Source: an uncultured Caulobacterales bacterium
GTDB taxonomy: Bacteria; Pseudomonadota; Alphaproteobacteria; Caulobacterales; Maricaulaceae
Reading direction: 5' to 3'
Length of the DNA stretch: 64,000 bases
Assembly: GCA_938009235.1 (NCBI GenBank)
Contig: CALLIK010000013.1
Location: forward strand, 1-64,000
Part shown: positions 9,540 through 18,696 of the stretch, one piece after another
Numbering within the stretch: the first letter of the stretch is position 1
Layout: every line of letters starts with the position of its first letter
Notes under the pieces: generated by a model
Told to the model about the DNA's origin: nothing
The model's database searches: none
What the model saw: only the letters and a program-made list of their open reading frames with translations
Made by a program: the position numbers and the translations under genes

Positions 9540-10253
9540 TTAACGCGCGATTTCCCCGCCAGGCGTAATCCGAAAAACGTCGCGGAGTACTTCTGGCGTG
9601 AGCGTTTCATTTGGCGTTCCCTGTGCAACTAAGTCACCTTTATTCATGACCCAAACTTGGTCACAGAATTTTTTGGCCATCGAAAGATCATGTAAGGCGG
9701 CAATGATCGTTGTGCCTTGGTCGGCAGTCCGTCTCAAAATGCCCATGACAGAGAGTTGGTAATAAGGGTCGAGGGCTGTGATGGGTTCATCTGCGAGCAA
9801 AAGAGCTGCCTCTGTTGCCAGCGTTCGAGCCAGATGTACCCGCGTCTGCTCACCGCCAGACAGCTCACCAAAAATACGGTTAGAGAAATCTAGTATCCCG
9901 CAGGCTTGCATAGCCGCTTCAACTTTGGTGACATCGGTTTTGCTCAATTGAGAGAGACTTCCAATATGTGGGGTTCTACCTAATGCCACGATATCGCGGA
10001 CGAGATGGTGGCGAGGCGCGGTTACATTTTGCGCAAGATAGGCCAATTGTTTCGAGCGGGCGCGGCGGTTCTGAGGCAGGTTTGTAGATCCTGTGTGTGG
10101 GATCAATGCGGAAATGGCTTTGATGAGGCTCGATTTTCCTGATCCATTCGGGCCGACCAAAGCAATCAGTTCACCAGACTTAGCTGTTGCAGAGACGTTA
10201 TTGACGGCTTTCTTGGTGCCTAATTGGACGGATATATTATTGAACGTGATCAT
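9540..10253 (-). CDS. ABC importer ATPase, cobalamin/siderophore type (BtuD/FecE-like)
   Basis: The cytoplasmic ATPase of a type II importer. Walker A is GPNGSGKSS near residue 35, the ABC signature is LSGGEQTR, and Walker B is ALLLADEP, followed by the switch histidine in ALHD. I place the start at the ATG at 10253, which overlaps the permease stop as ATGA. A GTG at 10265 is also in frame. The gene order (binding protein, permease, ATPase), each joined by a 4-bp overlap, indicates one transport complex. The substrate is best guessed as cobalamin from the binding protein; heme or ferric siderophores remain possible. Confidence 0.88.
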   Translation of the reverse strand: MITFNNISVQLGTKKAVNNVSATAKSGELIALVGPNGSGKSSLIKAISALIPHTGSTNLPQNRRARSKQLAYLAQNVTAPRHHLVRDIVALGRTPHIGSLSQLSKTDVTKVEAAMQACGILDFSNRIFGELSGGEQTRVHLARTLATEAALLLADEPITALDPYYQLSVMGILRRTADQGTTIIAALHDLSMAKKFCDQVWVMNKGDLVAQGTPNETLTPEVLRDVFRITPGGEIAR

Positions 10254-11218
10254 GTTTGTCGCCACGCTAACCAGAGAAAGAAAGGGACGCCAATCAAAGA
10301 CGTCGCAATCCCGAGATAGAGCGGCGTTCCGGGTCCTGATGTTATCCTGATGAGCATATCAATGAGCACAAGAAAGCTTGCGCCACCTAAGGCTGAGAGC
10401 GGGATAAGCCACGCTTCATCTGGTCCAGCAACGAAACGTAAAATATGAGGAATGAAGAGACCCACAAACCCTATCGCGCCAGCAACCGCTACGCCTGACC
10501 CTATACAAAGCGCGCAACCTATGACGATAAGGAGTTGCGTGTTTGAGACTGAGATGCCGAGGCTTCTGGCCGTCTCTTCACCCAAACCTAATACGCGTAA
10601 GGCTGGACCTGAGAGACAGAGTAATCCAACGCCTATGGCTGTCAGAGGCACCGCGACTTTAACGTCAGCGAGGTCTGCATGTTTTAATGACCCCATTAGC
10701 CAGTAAACCAGTTCGGATAAGGCCCATGGATTTGGTGCGAAATTCATGAGCAGGCCTGTCAGGGCCGTCGCTAGAGCGCCGATACCTATACCTGCCAAAA
10801 CAAGGCCAGAGGCGCCGGGTTTGTGGCGAGAGAACATCGTCATGGCGACGGCACCCCCAAAGGCGAATGCAATCGCAGCAGGGGTGATGAATGTTGGAGT
10901 ATTCAAATAAAGAGCAATGACAGCACCTAACGCTGCGCAAGCGGAAAACCCAAGTAATCCAGGTGCGGCAAGGGGGTTGCGTGTGAAGCCTTGCAAGGCA
11001 GCGCCTGAAGCTCCGAGACCTGCACCAACACATGCTGCGAGTACAGCGCGTGGGACACGGATGTCTTGGATGATGGTGTTAATGTCGTTTGAGGATTGCC
11101 CTGCAAGTCCAGCTAAACTTTCGGACAGGGTTATAGGCGTTGTCCCGACCATAATGCTCATGAGCATTACCGCTATGCAGACCATGCTTAGACTGAAACA
11201 CCACAATTTTTGACTCAT
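10250..11218 (-). CDS. ABC importer permease, FecCD/BtuC family
   Basis: A 322-aa polytopic inner-membrane permease of the FecCD family, with about ten hydrophobic segments. Family landmarks include RxPRxLxAxxVGAGLxxSGAxxQ-type residues near 50-70 (RVPRAVLAACVGAGLGASG, then GFTRNPLAAPGLLG). The C-terminal GFVGLFIPHILR segment carries the coupling helix that contacts the ATPase. It overlaps both neighbours by 4 bp. Length and order match BtuC/FhuB-type dimeric permeases. Confidence 0.9.
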   Translation of the reverse strand: MSQKLWCFSLSMVCIAVMLMSIMVGTTPITLSESLAGLAGQSSNDINTIIQDIRVPRAVLAACVGAGLGASGAALQGFTRNPLAAPGLLGFSACAALGAVIALYLNTPTFITPAAIAFAFGGAVAMTMFSRHKPGASGLVLAGIGIGALATALTGLLMNFAPNPWALSELVYWLMGSLKHADLADVKVAVPLTAIGVGLLCLSGPALRVLGLGEETARSLGISVSNTQLLIVIGCALCIGSGVAVAGAIGFVGLFIPHILRFVAGPDEAWLIPLSALGGASFLVLIDMLIRITSGPGTPLYLGIATSLIGVPFFLWLAWRQT

Positions 11219-11982
11219 AGCTTTGCCAATTCTTGAGATAATTGACTGGCAGCTTTAACGAGGCCTGGACCTGCGCAGGGCCAAAGCCCGCCGTGGATGT
11301 TAATTTTTGGTGTCGTAGAAATTTTCTCAGCCAAGGCCGTGTGCCTAACGGCTTTATCATTCACGCTCGTATAATTTGACCCCATAAAGCTGGTGACGAT
11401 CACATCTGGGTGGAGGCCTATCAAATTTTCAGTGTCTGGCGAATGCCAACCGGCGGTCGTGATAATGTTTTTGGCCCCTACGGCACGAAACACCGCATCG
11501 ATAAATGTTCCCGTTCCCGCTGTGGCACCTGAGCGGTCTAGATAGAGTAAGCGTGGGGTCGTTGCGGGTTGCGGGAGAGCGTCTAATTTGGCCTGTAGGG
11601 CCAGAGACGGGTCTACAACATTAAGTGTATTAGAGAGCACCGCGAAGTTCTTCCAAACTGTGTCGAAGTCTTCTCCCCATATGAGGTTTATATCTCCCTC
11701 AATGCCCGCGCTCGATATAATGGTGGCTCCTTTCCAACGTAAGAGGCGTTCTGGGTCTTCATCTACCTGAGGCAGAGTTTGCAAATGTGTGTCCGTGCGG
11801 GAGAGGGAAGACCGTGATTGCCATGACAGGGCTTTAAGTCGAGGTTCGAGGTCGGGCATTGCGAGTAAATATGTATCGGCGCAAAGTGTTGTGCTGACGA
11901 TAGAGTCATTTGGAAGGTCAGTCTGAACTGCCCCGCAACCCGTCAGGCTCAAAACAATACATGTGCGCCAAACAAATTTCAT
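11215..11982 (-). CDS. Periplasmic binding protein of a cobalamin-type ABC importer (BtuF-like)
   Basis: A class III (helical backbone) substrate-binding protein of about 255 aa. I take the ATG at 11982, giving MKFVWRTCIVLSLTGCG, a lipoprotein signal with lipobox LTGC. A longer frame back to 12069 would overlap rfbD. The STTLCADTYLLAM opening after the signal resembles the LNLCxDxxLLAL start of BtuF-like proteins found beside B12 receptors in Alphaproteobacteria. It lies 35 bp downstream of rfbD on the same strand with no visible riboswitch, so it may be read through from the rhamnose genes. Cobalamin specificity is an inference, supported by btuB and metH elsewhere in the window. Confidence 0.72.
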   Translation of the reverse strand: MKFVWRTCIVLSLTGCGAVQTDLPNDSIVSTTLCADTYLLAMPDLEPRLKALSWQSRSSLSRTDTHLQTLPQVDEDPERLLRWKGATIISSAGIEGDINLIWGEDFDTVWKNFAVLSNTLNVVDPSLALQAKLDALPQPATTPRLLYLDRSGATAGTGTFIDAVFRAVGAKNIITTAGWHSPDTENLIGLHPDVIVTSFMGSNYTSVNDKAVRHTALAEKISTTPKINIHGGLWPCAGPGLVKAASQLSQELAKL

Positions 11983-12017
11983 TTTATGAATGTTAGAATG
12001 AAGTGACAGAACATATT

Positions 12018-12905
12018 TTAGGCGTCTTCGTCGCGTTCGTCTAAGGCGGCGCGTAACCCAGCTTGCCATTCTGGTAAGGGATGACGGAAGGTACGTTCAA
12101 AACTATCGGTATTTAAAACAGAATAGGCAGGTCTCTCTGCAGCTGTTGGATAATCTGATGTTGGAATTTCATCGACAAGGATGTCTGCGTCCGTCGCCTT
12201 AAATATAGCTTTTGCGAATCCTGCCCAACTGATTTCTTCACCGCTGCCTGAGATGTGGTACACGCCAGTTTCTATCTCAGCTTCTTCTGACAGGCCTTCA
12301 GCCGCCTTTAAAACAGCAAGCGCCAAATGCCCTGCATAGGTCGGACGTCCAATCTGATCATCGACAACAGAAATTTCGTCTTTGGTTTCAGACAACTTCA
12401 ACATCGTCGTAAGGAAGTTCTTGCTGACACCATCAAAAACCCATGATGTTCGTAGAATAAGGGCGCGAGCCCCAGAGCTTATGACGGCAAGTTCTCCATC
12501 TAGCTTTGATGCGCCGTAAACGCCCAGTGGATCGGTATCTGCATCGGGGCCGTAGGGTTGGTCCTCTTCGCCATCGAAAACATAATCTGTTGAAATGTGG
12601 ATCATAGGAATGTCATGCTTTGCGCAAGCGCGCGCGATAGCGGCGGGCGCTGTGCTGTTCACGGCATAGGCCATATCGGGATTAGATTCTGCTCCATCGA
12701 CATCCGTATATGCGGCTGCGAGGATAAGGCCATCTAGGCCTGATGGGAGGGCTGAGATCGCAGCCATAATATTATTGGGTGCGGATGTGAGGTCTAAGGC
12801 GTCTCGGTCCAATGCGATGATTTGATGGCCTAGGTTTTCACCCTCACGCAGCAGTGAGCGCGCAAGTTGCCCAGTTTTACCAATGACAGCTAATCGTAAA
12901 CTCAT
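12018..12905 (-). CDS. rfbD: dTDP-4-dehydrorhamnose reductase
   Basis: The last enzyme of dTDP-L-rhamnose synthesis, reducing the 4-keto group with NAD(P)H. It is an extended SDR of about 295 aa. The start [10 protein letters not shown] matches the GxxGQLG-type nucleotide-binding loop. [10 protein letters not shown] carries the active-site threonine region, and the YxxxK is in YGASKLDGE. The ATG at 12905 overlaps the rfbB stop by 4 bp. The longer in-frame version would extend into rfbB and is rejected. Order on the minus strand is rfbC-rfbB-rfbD. Confidence 0.92.
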   Translation of the reverse strand: MSLRLAVIGKTGQLARSLLREGENLGHQIIALDRDALDLTSAPNNIMAAISALPSGLDGLILAAAYTDVDGAESNPDMAYAVNSTAPAAIARACAKHDIPMIHISTDYVFDGEEDQPYGPDADTDPLGVYGASKLDGELAVISSGARALILRTSWVFDGVSKNFLTTMLKLSETKDEISVVDDQIGRPTYAGHLALAVLKAAEGLSEEAEIETGVYHISGSGEEISWAGFAKAIFKATDADILVDEIPTSDYPTAAERPAYSVLNTDSFERTFRHPLPEWQAGLRAALDERDEDA

Positions 12906-13957
12906 GTTTTTGCTTTCAAGCCAATGCGATGCCCAAATTGATTGGCATCTACCAATGGACGCCACCAATCTGCATTCGCGAGATACCATTGGACGGTTTG
13001 TTCAAACCCTGTGTCGAATGAAATAGAGGGCGTCCAACCCAGTTCGGTTTCAATCTTTTCAGCATTTATTGCGTATCGATTGTCATGACCGGGACGGTCG
13101 TCGACGAATTTGATCAGGGATGCGTGAGTAAAGCCATCTTCAACGGTTTTGTCCATGATCGAACAAATCGTTCGAACGATGTCTAAATTCGTACGTTCGT
13201 TCTCACCGCCAATATTATAGGTGTCGCCTATTTTCCCGCCTTGTAAAACTGTCAACAATGCGTCGGCATGATCTTCGACATAGAGCCAGTCTCGGATGTT
13301 TTCACCTGTGCCGTAAACGGGAATTGACTGGCGATGCAGGGCCTTGAGTATAACGACAGGAATGAGCTTTTCTGGAAATTGATAAGGTCCGTAATTGTTC
13401 GAACAATTCGTGATGATTATCGGTAGGCCATAGGTGCGTCCCCATGCCCGAACAAGATGGTCGGACGCTGCCTTCGATGCGGAATATGGTGATGAGGGAT
13501 TGTATCGAGTTGTCTCATGAAAGGCAGGGTCATCTACTTCAAGATCACCATACACTTCATCTGTACTGACGTGATGAAAGCGAAATTGAGCGCGTTTTTC
13601 GTCTGGAAGCGTTTCATAATAACGTCGAGACACACGGAGCAGATTGAAAGTTCCTAATATATTCGTTGAGATAAAGTCTTCCGGACCGTCAATTGATCTA
13701 TCGACATGGCTTTCCGCCGCAAGATGCAGAACCGCGTCTGGCTGATGTTTTGCGAAAATGGCCTCAATAGCTTCAGCATCGCAAATGTTGTGCTGTTCGA
13801 AAATATAGTTCGGATTGGCTTTCACGGTCTGTAAAGACGCGAGATTAGCCGCATAGGTTAGGCAGTCAACATTCACGACAGAATGGCCGTCCGCTAAGGC
13901 CCGCCTTACGACGGCAGAGCCTATAAAACCCGCCCCTCCTGTCACCAGAAGCTTCAT
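12902..13957 (-). CDS. rfbB: dTDP-glucose 4,6-dehydratase
   Basis: An NAD-dependent dehydratase of 351 aa converting dTDP-glucose to dTDP-4-keto-6-deoxyglucose. The N-terminal [13 protein letters not shown] binds [18 protein letters not shown] is a family hallmark. STDEVYGDL carries the Thr-Asp-Glu catalytic residues, and [11 protein letters not shown] is the YxxxK. The C-terminal [16 protein letters not shown] is typical of RfbB. It overlaps rfbC and rfbD by 4 bp each, indicating translational coupling. Confidence 0.95.
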   Translation of the reverse strand: MKLLVTGGAGFIGSAVVRRALADGHSVVNVDCLTYAANLASLQTVKANPNYIFEQHNICDAEAIEAIFAKHQPDAVLHLAAESHVDRSIDGPEDFISTNILGTFNLLRVSRRYYETLPDEKRAQFRFHHVSTDEVYGDLEVDDPAFHETTRYNPSSPYSASKAASDHLVRAWGRTYGLPIIITNCSNNYGPYQFPEKLIPVVILKALHRQSIPVYGTGENIRDWLYVEDHADALLTVLQGGKIGDTYNIGGENERTNLDIVRTICSIMDKTVEDGFTHASLIKFVDDRPGHDNRYAINAEKIETELGWTPSISFDTGFEQTVQWYLANADWWRPLVDANQFGHRIGLKAKT

Positions 13958-14523
13958 GCTTTTGACTCGAATTTAAACGGCGTTTTGAAATCGGAAAAAG
14001 TCATGGCATTGGCGTCGCGTTCCGATATTTCACTAGCGCTATCTGTGCCCCAATCGATATTCAACTCTGGATCATTCCATGAAACTGTACCTTCATGTGC
14101 ATGTGAATAAGTAGAGGTGCACTTGTAGCTTACCAGTGTGTTTTCCGTTAGTGTGCGGAACCCGTGAAGGAACCCTGCAGGCACCCAAAGCTGTTTGTCA
14201 TTGTCTGCCGTGAGCTCCACAGCAATGGCCTTACCGTAATGTGGAGAGTTTTTTCGCACATCCACAGCGATATCTAAAATGCCGCCCTGCAAACATCTAA
14301 CGAGCTTACCCTGAGCATGGGGTGGGGATTGATAATGTAGCCCGCGTATCGTGTTGGCTTTGGCCGAAAGAGATTGGTTCTCCTGCACAAAGTCTACAAC
14401 TGCTCCTGTCTGATCTTGGAAGAGGTCTTGCCTGAATGTTTCCATGAAATACCCACGCGCGTCTGAGAAACGCTTTGGCGTGATAAGAAACACATCCGGC
14501 AGAGTCGTGGGCTGAATATTCAT
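13954..14523 (-). CDS. rfbC: dTDP-4-dehydrorhamnose 3,5-epimerase
   Basis: A cupin-fold epimerase of 189 aa and the first gene of this operon. Landmarks are [15 protein letters not shown] near residue 17, RGLHYQ (catalytic His), KLVRCLQG, and VPAGFLHGF. Length matches the family. The expected partner rfbA (glucose-1-phosphate thymidylyltransferase) is not present in the window, so it must be encoded elsewhere or be downstream in another locus. The upstream 590 bp hold the promoter region shared with the divergent surface locus. Confidence 0.95.
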   Translation of the reverse strand: MNIQPTTLPDVFLITPKRFSDARGYFMETFRQDLFQDQTGAVVDFVQENQSLSAKANTIRGLHYQSPPHAQGKLVRCLQGGILDIAVDVRKNSPHYGKAIAVELTADNDKQLWVPAGFLHGFRTLTENTLVSYKCTSTYSHAHEGTVSWNDPELNIDWGTDSASEISERDANAMTFSDFKTPFKFESKA

Positions 14524-14941
14524 GCACCTGACCTAACCCGTAGGGCATGGCGGGGCAATGCCTATGGATGCCCAAGCATAGGGCAAAGCCAGCTACGTTG
14601 AAACTTGTCACGATAGGCTTATCTAATTGTGTGACCGTAAATGATAAAAATAAAAGTGTCTTGTAATTCGTCTCAATCCGCAAAAATGATTCTATACGCC
14701 GCCTTTGCACTTCTTTTGCGTATCTGCTGTTAACACTTCAGATTTGGAAACAGTGAGCATTTCCTTCTGTTTGCGTGGATGTTTTTATTCGGAAGTGTAA
14801 TTTTTTTCGACTGAATTAATTCTTAACTCTCTTTAATTCCTTTCGAAGGTTAGATGAACTATTCAGTGCCATTTTAAAACATTATGTAATTAATGCAATT
14901 TAACTACGTTTCTTCATGAGTACTTATAGTTGTTTTCCTAA

Positions 14942-15095
14942 AAGGTCGCCAGGGCAATGGTGATGTCTGTAGGAGTTGAATACAACCTTACAGGCAAAAG
15001 AATGACGACGAATACACTTCGCTAGGGGTAGCGATTACCAGTGTCTGTTTCTCTTTAATTCACCATGAAATGCCCTGCTGCCATTTTGCAGCAGG
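14942..15095 (+). ncRNA. Candidate structured 5' leader of the surface-protein locus
   Basis: Four successive foldable elements lie in the 150 bp before the first surface gene. They are TCGCCA/TGGTGA around the loop GGGCAA (about 14946-14963), TGTCTGTA/TACAGGCA with an inner GTTG/CAAC (about 14965-14997), CGCTA/TAGCG inside ACAC/GTGT (about 15014-15044), and CCTGCTGC/GCAGCAGG (15073-15094). The rest of 14524-14941 is AT-rich with no gene visible. I checked it against cobalamin and c-di-GMP riboswitch consensus patterns by eye and found no convincing match. It could be a cis-regulatory RNA or simply a structured untranslated region. Confidence 0.35.
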
Positions 15096-15117
15096 TTGGT
15101 TTGAATGGAGTCTAGAG

Positions 15118-15504
15118 ATGGGCGAACGAGAACGAGTGTATGAAGGTGAAATACCTTCGACAGACAGCAAGAACGCACTTGCACAAGATTCGATGATTTC
15201 AACGGGCTTAACGGCTTTGTTTGATCGAGTTGGCTCAATGAAATTGAACTCCACTACAAGCAATAACAAAAACGTATTCTCGCAAGTTTGTATGTCTCTT
15301 ACGGTGATTGGAGTTGCTTTATCAACGACGCCAACTGCTTATGCGAAGATCGTTTTTGACGGACCAAACTTAACTGACGCCGCGCTAACGGGTGAAACGA
15401 GAGAGGTGGCCGTACTTGGCGCCTCTGACGTTTTGGCGCCAGGCGATACACTCACATTCACAGGTACTTACACCATCACGCAAACAGACGTGGAGACTCC
15501 ATAA
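15118..15504 (+). CDS. Small secreted protein ending in the first half of a DUF11/DUF7507-like domain
   Basis: About 128 aa. A hydrophobic signal (MSLTVIGVALSTTPTAYA) is followed by AYA|KI, then about 55 residues with the sequence APGDTLTFTGTYTITQTDV. In conserved beta-sandwich repeats of the DUF11/DUF7507 type, that motif is normally followed at once by xLTNxATVTGT. Here the frame stops, and that second half occurs just after the signal peptide of the next gene. The ATG at 15118 has GGAG 7 nt upstream. An ATG at 15238 would give a cleaner 36-aa signal peptide, so the start is uncertain. Stop and next start overlap (TAATG). It is probably co-secreted with the next product. Confidence 0.6.
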   Translation: MGERERVYEGEIPSTDSKNALAQDSMISTGLTALFDRVGSMKLNSTTSNNKNVFSQVCMSLTVIGVALSTTPTAYAKIVFDGPNLTDAALTGETREVAVLGASDVLAPGDTLTFTGTYTITQTDVETP

Positions 15505-18500
15505 TGTCAATTTTACTACAATCAAAACAAGTTTCGCGTTTCGCGTCTTACAAAAAAAATGCGTTATCATCTATATGCTTGATACCCATCGCGGTAATGC
15601 TCCCAATGACGGCTCATGCTGATTTGACGAACGTGGCAACGGTCACAGGTACACCAGCATTTGGGACCTTACCAAGCAACATTACTGCGACTGAAACTGT
15701 TGCAATCGCGAGCCCAATTTCAGCGACGGCGGAAGTCTTCCCAGCCATCAACGGTACGGACGGCGGTGTAACGACATCTGTTCTTGCCTCCGATATGTTG
15801 AACGGCGTTGCTGTTGACCCAGCTGACGTCACATTGACTGTCGGCACCTCTGATCCAGAGCTTACTTTGGACCCAGCAACTGGCCTCATCACTGTAGCGC
15901 CTGGCACAGCAGCCGGAACCTACACAGTTGAATATACAATTTGTGAAGTCTTGAACCCAACGAACTGCGCAACGATTACTGAAGAGATTGTTGTCGAATC
16001 TGCGCCAATTGAAGCGGGTGCACCAGAAGTCTTCCCCGCCATCAATGGTACAGACGGCGGCGTAACAGGGTCTGTTCTGACCTCTGATATGTTGAACGGC
16101 GTTGCTGTAGATCCTGATGATGTCACGCTAACGGTTGGCGACATTCTTGATGCGGATGGTAATCCAGTTACAGGCGTCACGCTTGATCCAGACACTGGTC
16201 TTATCACTGTTGCAGCTGGCACTCCAGCGGGGACTTACACGGTTGAGTACACAGTCTGTGAAGACTTGAACCCAACGAATTGTGTTACGTCTACAGAGAC
16301 GGTTACAGTTGAGGCTGCGCCAATTGAAGCGTCGACTACGCCAACTGTTTATGATGCGATCAACGGAACGGATGGTGGTGAAACTCCTTCAGTTCTTGAG
16401 GGCCAAACGTTAAATGGCGAGCCTATTAATCCTGATGATGTGACCCTAACGGGCGGCGCTATTTTGGACGAAGATGGTAACCCAAGTACGGCTCTAAGCT
16501 TTGATCCTGACACAGGCGTTATTACGGTTGCAGCTGATACTCCAGCGGGGACTTACACGGTTGAGTATACGGTCTGTGAAGTCTTGAACCCAACGAACTG
16601 CGCAACGATTACTGAAGAGATTGTTGTTGGAGCTGCGCCAATTGAAGCTCTTCCAGATAGTATTTTTGGAATTAGTAGTTCAGAAGGTGCTGAGAATGTC
16701 CTCAACGTGCTTGTTGGTGATACACTAAATGGCGTTGCTGTTACTTCTGAGACAGTCACTGTAACCATTGCTCCAGACCTTACACTTCCAAACGTCGCCT
16801 CCTCTCCAGGATATACACTTCCAGAAGGGATCATTTTTAACGCAGACGGATCTTTTGATGTAGCTCCGGGTACGCCTGTGGGAACATATGTGGTCGAATA
16901 TCAAATTTGCGAAACTCTGAACCCCGATAATTGTGCAGTCTCTACGGCTACAATTGGTGTTGAACCAAGCGTCGCGAGTGTGAGTGGTACAGTTTATCTC
17001 GATGAAAATAGCAATGGTGTTCAGGATGGCAGTGAACATCCTCTAGCGGGTTGGATTGTTGAAATTCTAGATGCTGAAGGCAGGATTGTCTCAACAATTA
17101 GTACGGACGAAAACGGATATTACGAACAGGGCGATTTACCAATTGGTGAATACTCAGTTGTCTTCCGTAACCCAGATAACAATACGCTTTATGGTCAGAT
17201 CAAAGGTGTTCAGTTAGATGGTGGCGACGTTATCATTGATCAGAACTTACCGATTGATCCATCCGGTGTTGTTTATGATGCAGTCACTCGCGTGCCAGTC
17301 GAAAACACCCTTCTAACATTCGTCGATGTGAACGGTAATGCTTTACCTTCAGATTGCTTTGTTGACCCATCACAACAAAACCAGTTGACTGATAATATGG
17401 GTATGTATCGATTTGACATCGTCCCAGGCGCTGATGCTTCGTGTCCATTTGCTCAAACAAATTACAGCATTGTTTTCGATGCTCCTGAGTCTCATGTTGA
17501 TACAAACTCCACGATTATCGGCTCTGAGCCGGGCTTCCTCTCTACTGATGCAGGAACTGGGCCACTCTTGGTGTCTCCACTTGCAACTGCGCCACAAGCA
17601 GGTGATGCGACAACGCATTACTTTGGTTTCACGCTAGGGCAGGGTTCACGTGATGTGATTAATAACCACATTCCACTCGACCCAATTACGCTTGTGCGGA
17701 GTGACATGAATGTTGTTAAATCAACACCGCGTAAGGATGTGAACTTTGGTGATCTTGTACCATACACAATTACGGTCACGAACACGGATGATCTTCCGCG
17801 TATTGATTTGGATCTAATCGACTTTATTCCACCAGGATTTAAATATGTCGAAGAGACGTCACGTCTAGATGGTGTAGCCGTTGAACCAGAAGTTTCTGGA
17901 CGCAACCTAATACTCAACGATTATGACTTTGCATCTGAAGAAACCAAGACTTGGACCATGATGTTAGTTGTTGGTGCCGGCGTTAGCGACGGTATTTACA
18001 CGAACCAAGCCTACATCCGAGACACGCTTGGCGCAGAAGTGTCTCCACGTGCAGAAGCTGTTGTTCGGGTTTCACCTGATCCACTCTTCGATTGTGCCGA
18101 GCTTATCGGTAAAGTCTTCGATGATGAAAACCAGGATGGCTATCAGGATCAAGACGAACCTGGAATGGCTGGGGTTCGTTTAGCAACGGCCAAAGGTTTG
18201 CTGATTACGACAGATAATCATGGTCGTTACCATGTTGCCTGCGCGGCAATACCTAATGGTCAGATCGGCTCTAACTTCGTTCTCAAACTAGACGAACGAA
18301 CGTTGCCAACTGGGTACCATATGACGTCAGAAAACCCACGTGTTGTGCGTTTGACCCGTGGTAAAATGAGTAAGGCTAACTTTGGTACAGCGCTAGAAAA
18401 CATTGTAAAATTGGATGTGACTGACGCAGCTTTTGAGGGGGCATCAAATACCCTTAAGCCTGAGTTTGCTAGCCAGCTTGGCAGCCTTATTGAAAGCCTA

Positions 18501-18692
18501 AAAGATCAAGAGTCGACATTACGCCTGACATATCACGCGTCTGCTAATGGACGTGAGGACCGTATCAATGAGCTTGGATCTCAAATCCAAGACATGTGGA
18601 AGGTCCATGGAGGCGATTATGATTTAGAAATTGAACGCAAGACCATCTGGTCCGGGGATGCACATATCTCGAAGACCGGTGGGGAGGAGTAG
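15504..18692 (+). CDS. Large secreted repeat protein with SdrD-B-like and DUF11-like domains
   Basis: A 1062-aa exported protein. Residues 1-39 are a signal peptide (AHA|DL). Residues 40-70 (LTNVATVTGT) look like the second half of a DUF7507-type domain begun in the preceding gene. Four repeats of about 100 aa start near 76, 175, 281 and 385, each with AINGTDGG, an LNGVAVDPDDVTLT strand and a CEVLNPTNC cysteine pair (the fourth is more divergent). An SdrD-B-like domain follows near 492 (GTVYLDENSNGVQDG), a Cna-B-like region near 588, a DUF11 domain near 735 and a second SdrD-B near 866 (DDENQDGYQDQDEPG). The last ~95 residues (FEGASNTLKPEF) resemble an OmpA-like peptidoglycan-binding segment. 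It is probably a calcium-binding surface adhesin or filament partner of the next gene. Confidence 0.78.
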   Translation: MSILLQSKQVSRFASYKKNALSSICLIPIAVMLPMTAHADLTNVATVTGTPAFGTLPSNITATETVAIASPISATAEVFPAINGTDGGVTTSVLASDMLNGVAVDPADVTLTVGTSDPELTLDPATGLITVAPGTAAGTYTVEYTICEVLNPTNCATITEEIVVESAPIEAGAPEVFPAINGTDGGVTGSVLTSDMLNGVAVDPDDVTLTVGDILDADGNPVTGVTLDPDTGLITVAAGTPAGTYTVEYTVCEDLNPTNCVTSTETVTVEAAPIEASTTPTVYDAINGTDGGETPSVLEGQTLNGEPINPDDVTLTGGAILDEDGNPSTALSFDPDTGVITVAADTPAGTYTVEYTVCEVLNPTNCATITEEIVVGAAPIEALPDSIFGISSSEGAENVLNVLVGDTLNGVAVTSETVTVTIAPDLTLPNVASSPGYTLPEGIIFNADGSFDVAPGTPVGTYVVEYQICETLNPDNCAVSTATIGVEPSVASVSGTVYLDENSNGVQDGSEHPLAGWIVEILDAEGRIVSTISTDENGYYEQGDLPIGEYSVVFRNPDNNTLYGQIKGVQLDGGDVIIDQNLPIDPSGVVYDAVTRVPVENTLLTFVDVNGNALPSDCFVDPSQQNQLTDNMGMYRFDIVPGADASCPFAQTNYSIVFDAPESHVDTNSTIIGSEPGFLSTDAGTGPLLVSPLATAPQAGDATTHYFGFTLGQGSRDVINNHIPLDPITLVRSDMNVVKSTPRKDVNFGDLVPYTITVTNTDDLPRIDLDLIDFIPPGFKYVEETSRLDGVAVEPEVSGRNLILNDYDFASEETKTWTMMLVVGAGVSDGIYTNQAYIRDTLGAEVSPRAEAVVRVSPDPLFDCAELIGKVFDDENQDGYQDQDEPGMAGVRLATAKGLLITTDNHGRYHVACAAIPNGQIGSNFVLKLDERTLPTGYHMTSENPRVVRLTRGKMSKANFGTALENIVKLDVTDAAFEGASNTLKPEFASQLGSLIESLKDQESTLRLTYHASANGREDRINELGSQIQDMWKVHGGDYDLEIERKTIWSGDAHISKTGGEE

Positions 18693-18696
18693 ATCC

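Noticed and set aside
14942-15060. A c-di-GMP riboswitch ahead of the surface locus.
   Set aside because: GGGCAA and GGGGTAGCGATTACC recall parts of the class I consensus, but the conserved ACGCAAAGCC-type core is missing and the helix order is different.
15729-16660. Tandem ~100-codon repeats that might look like a CRISPR or satellite array.
   Set aside because: The periodicity is about 300 bp, in frame, with protein-level conservation; it is a protein repeat.
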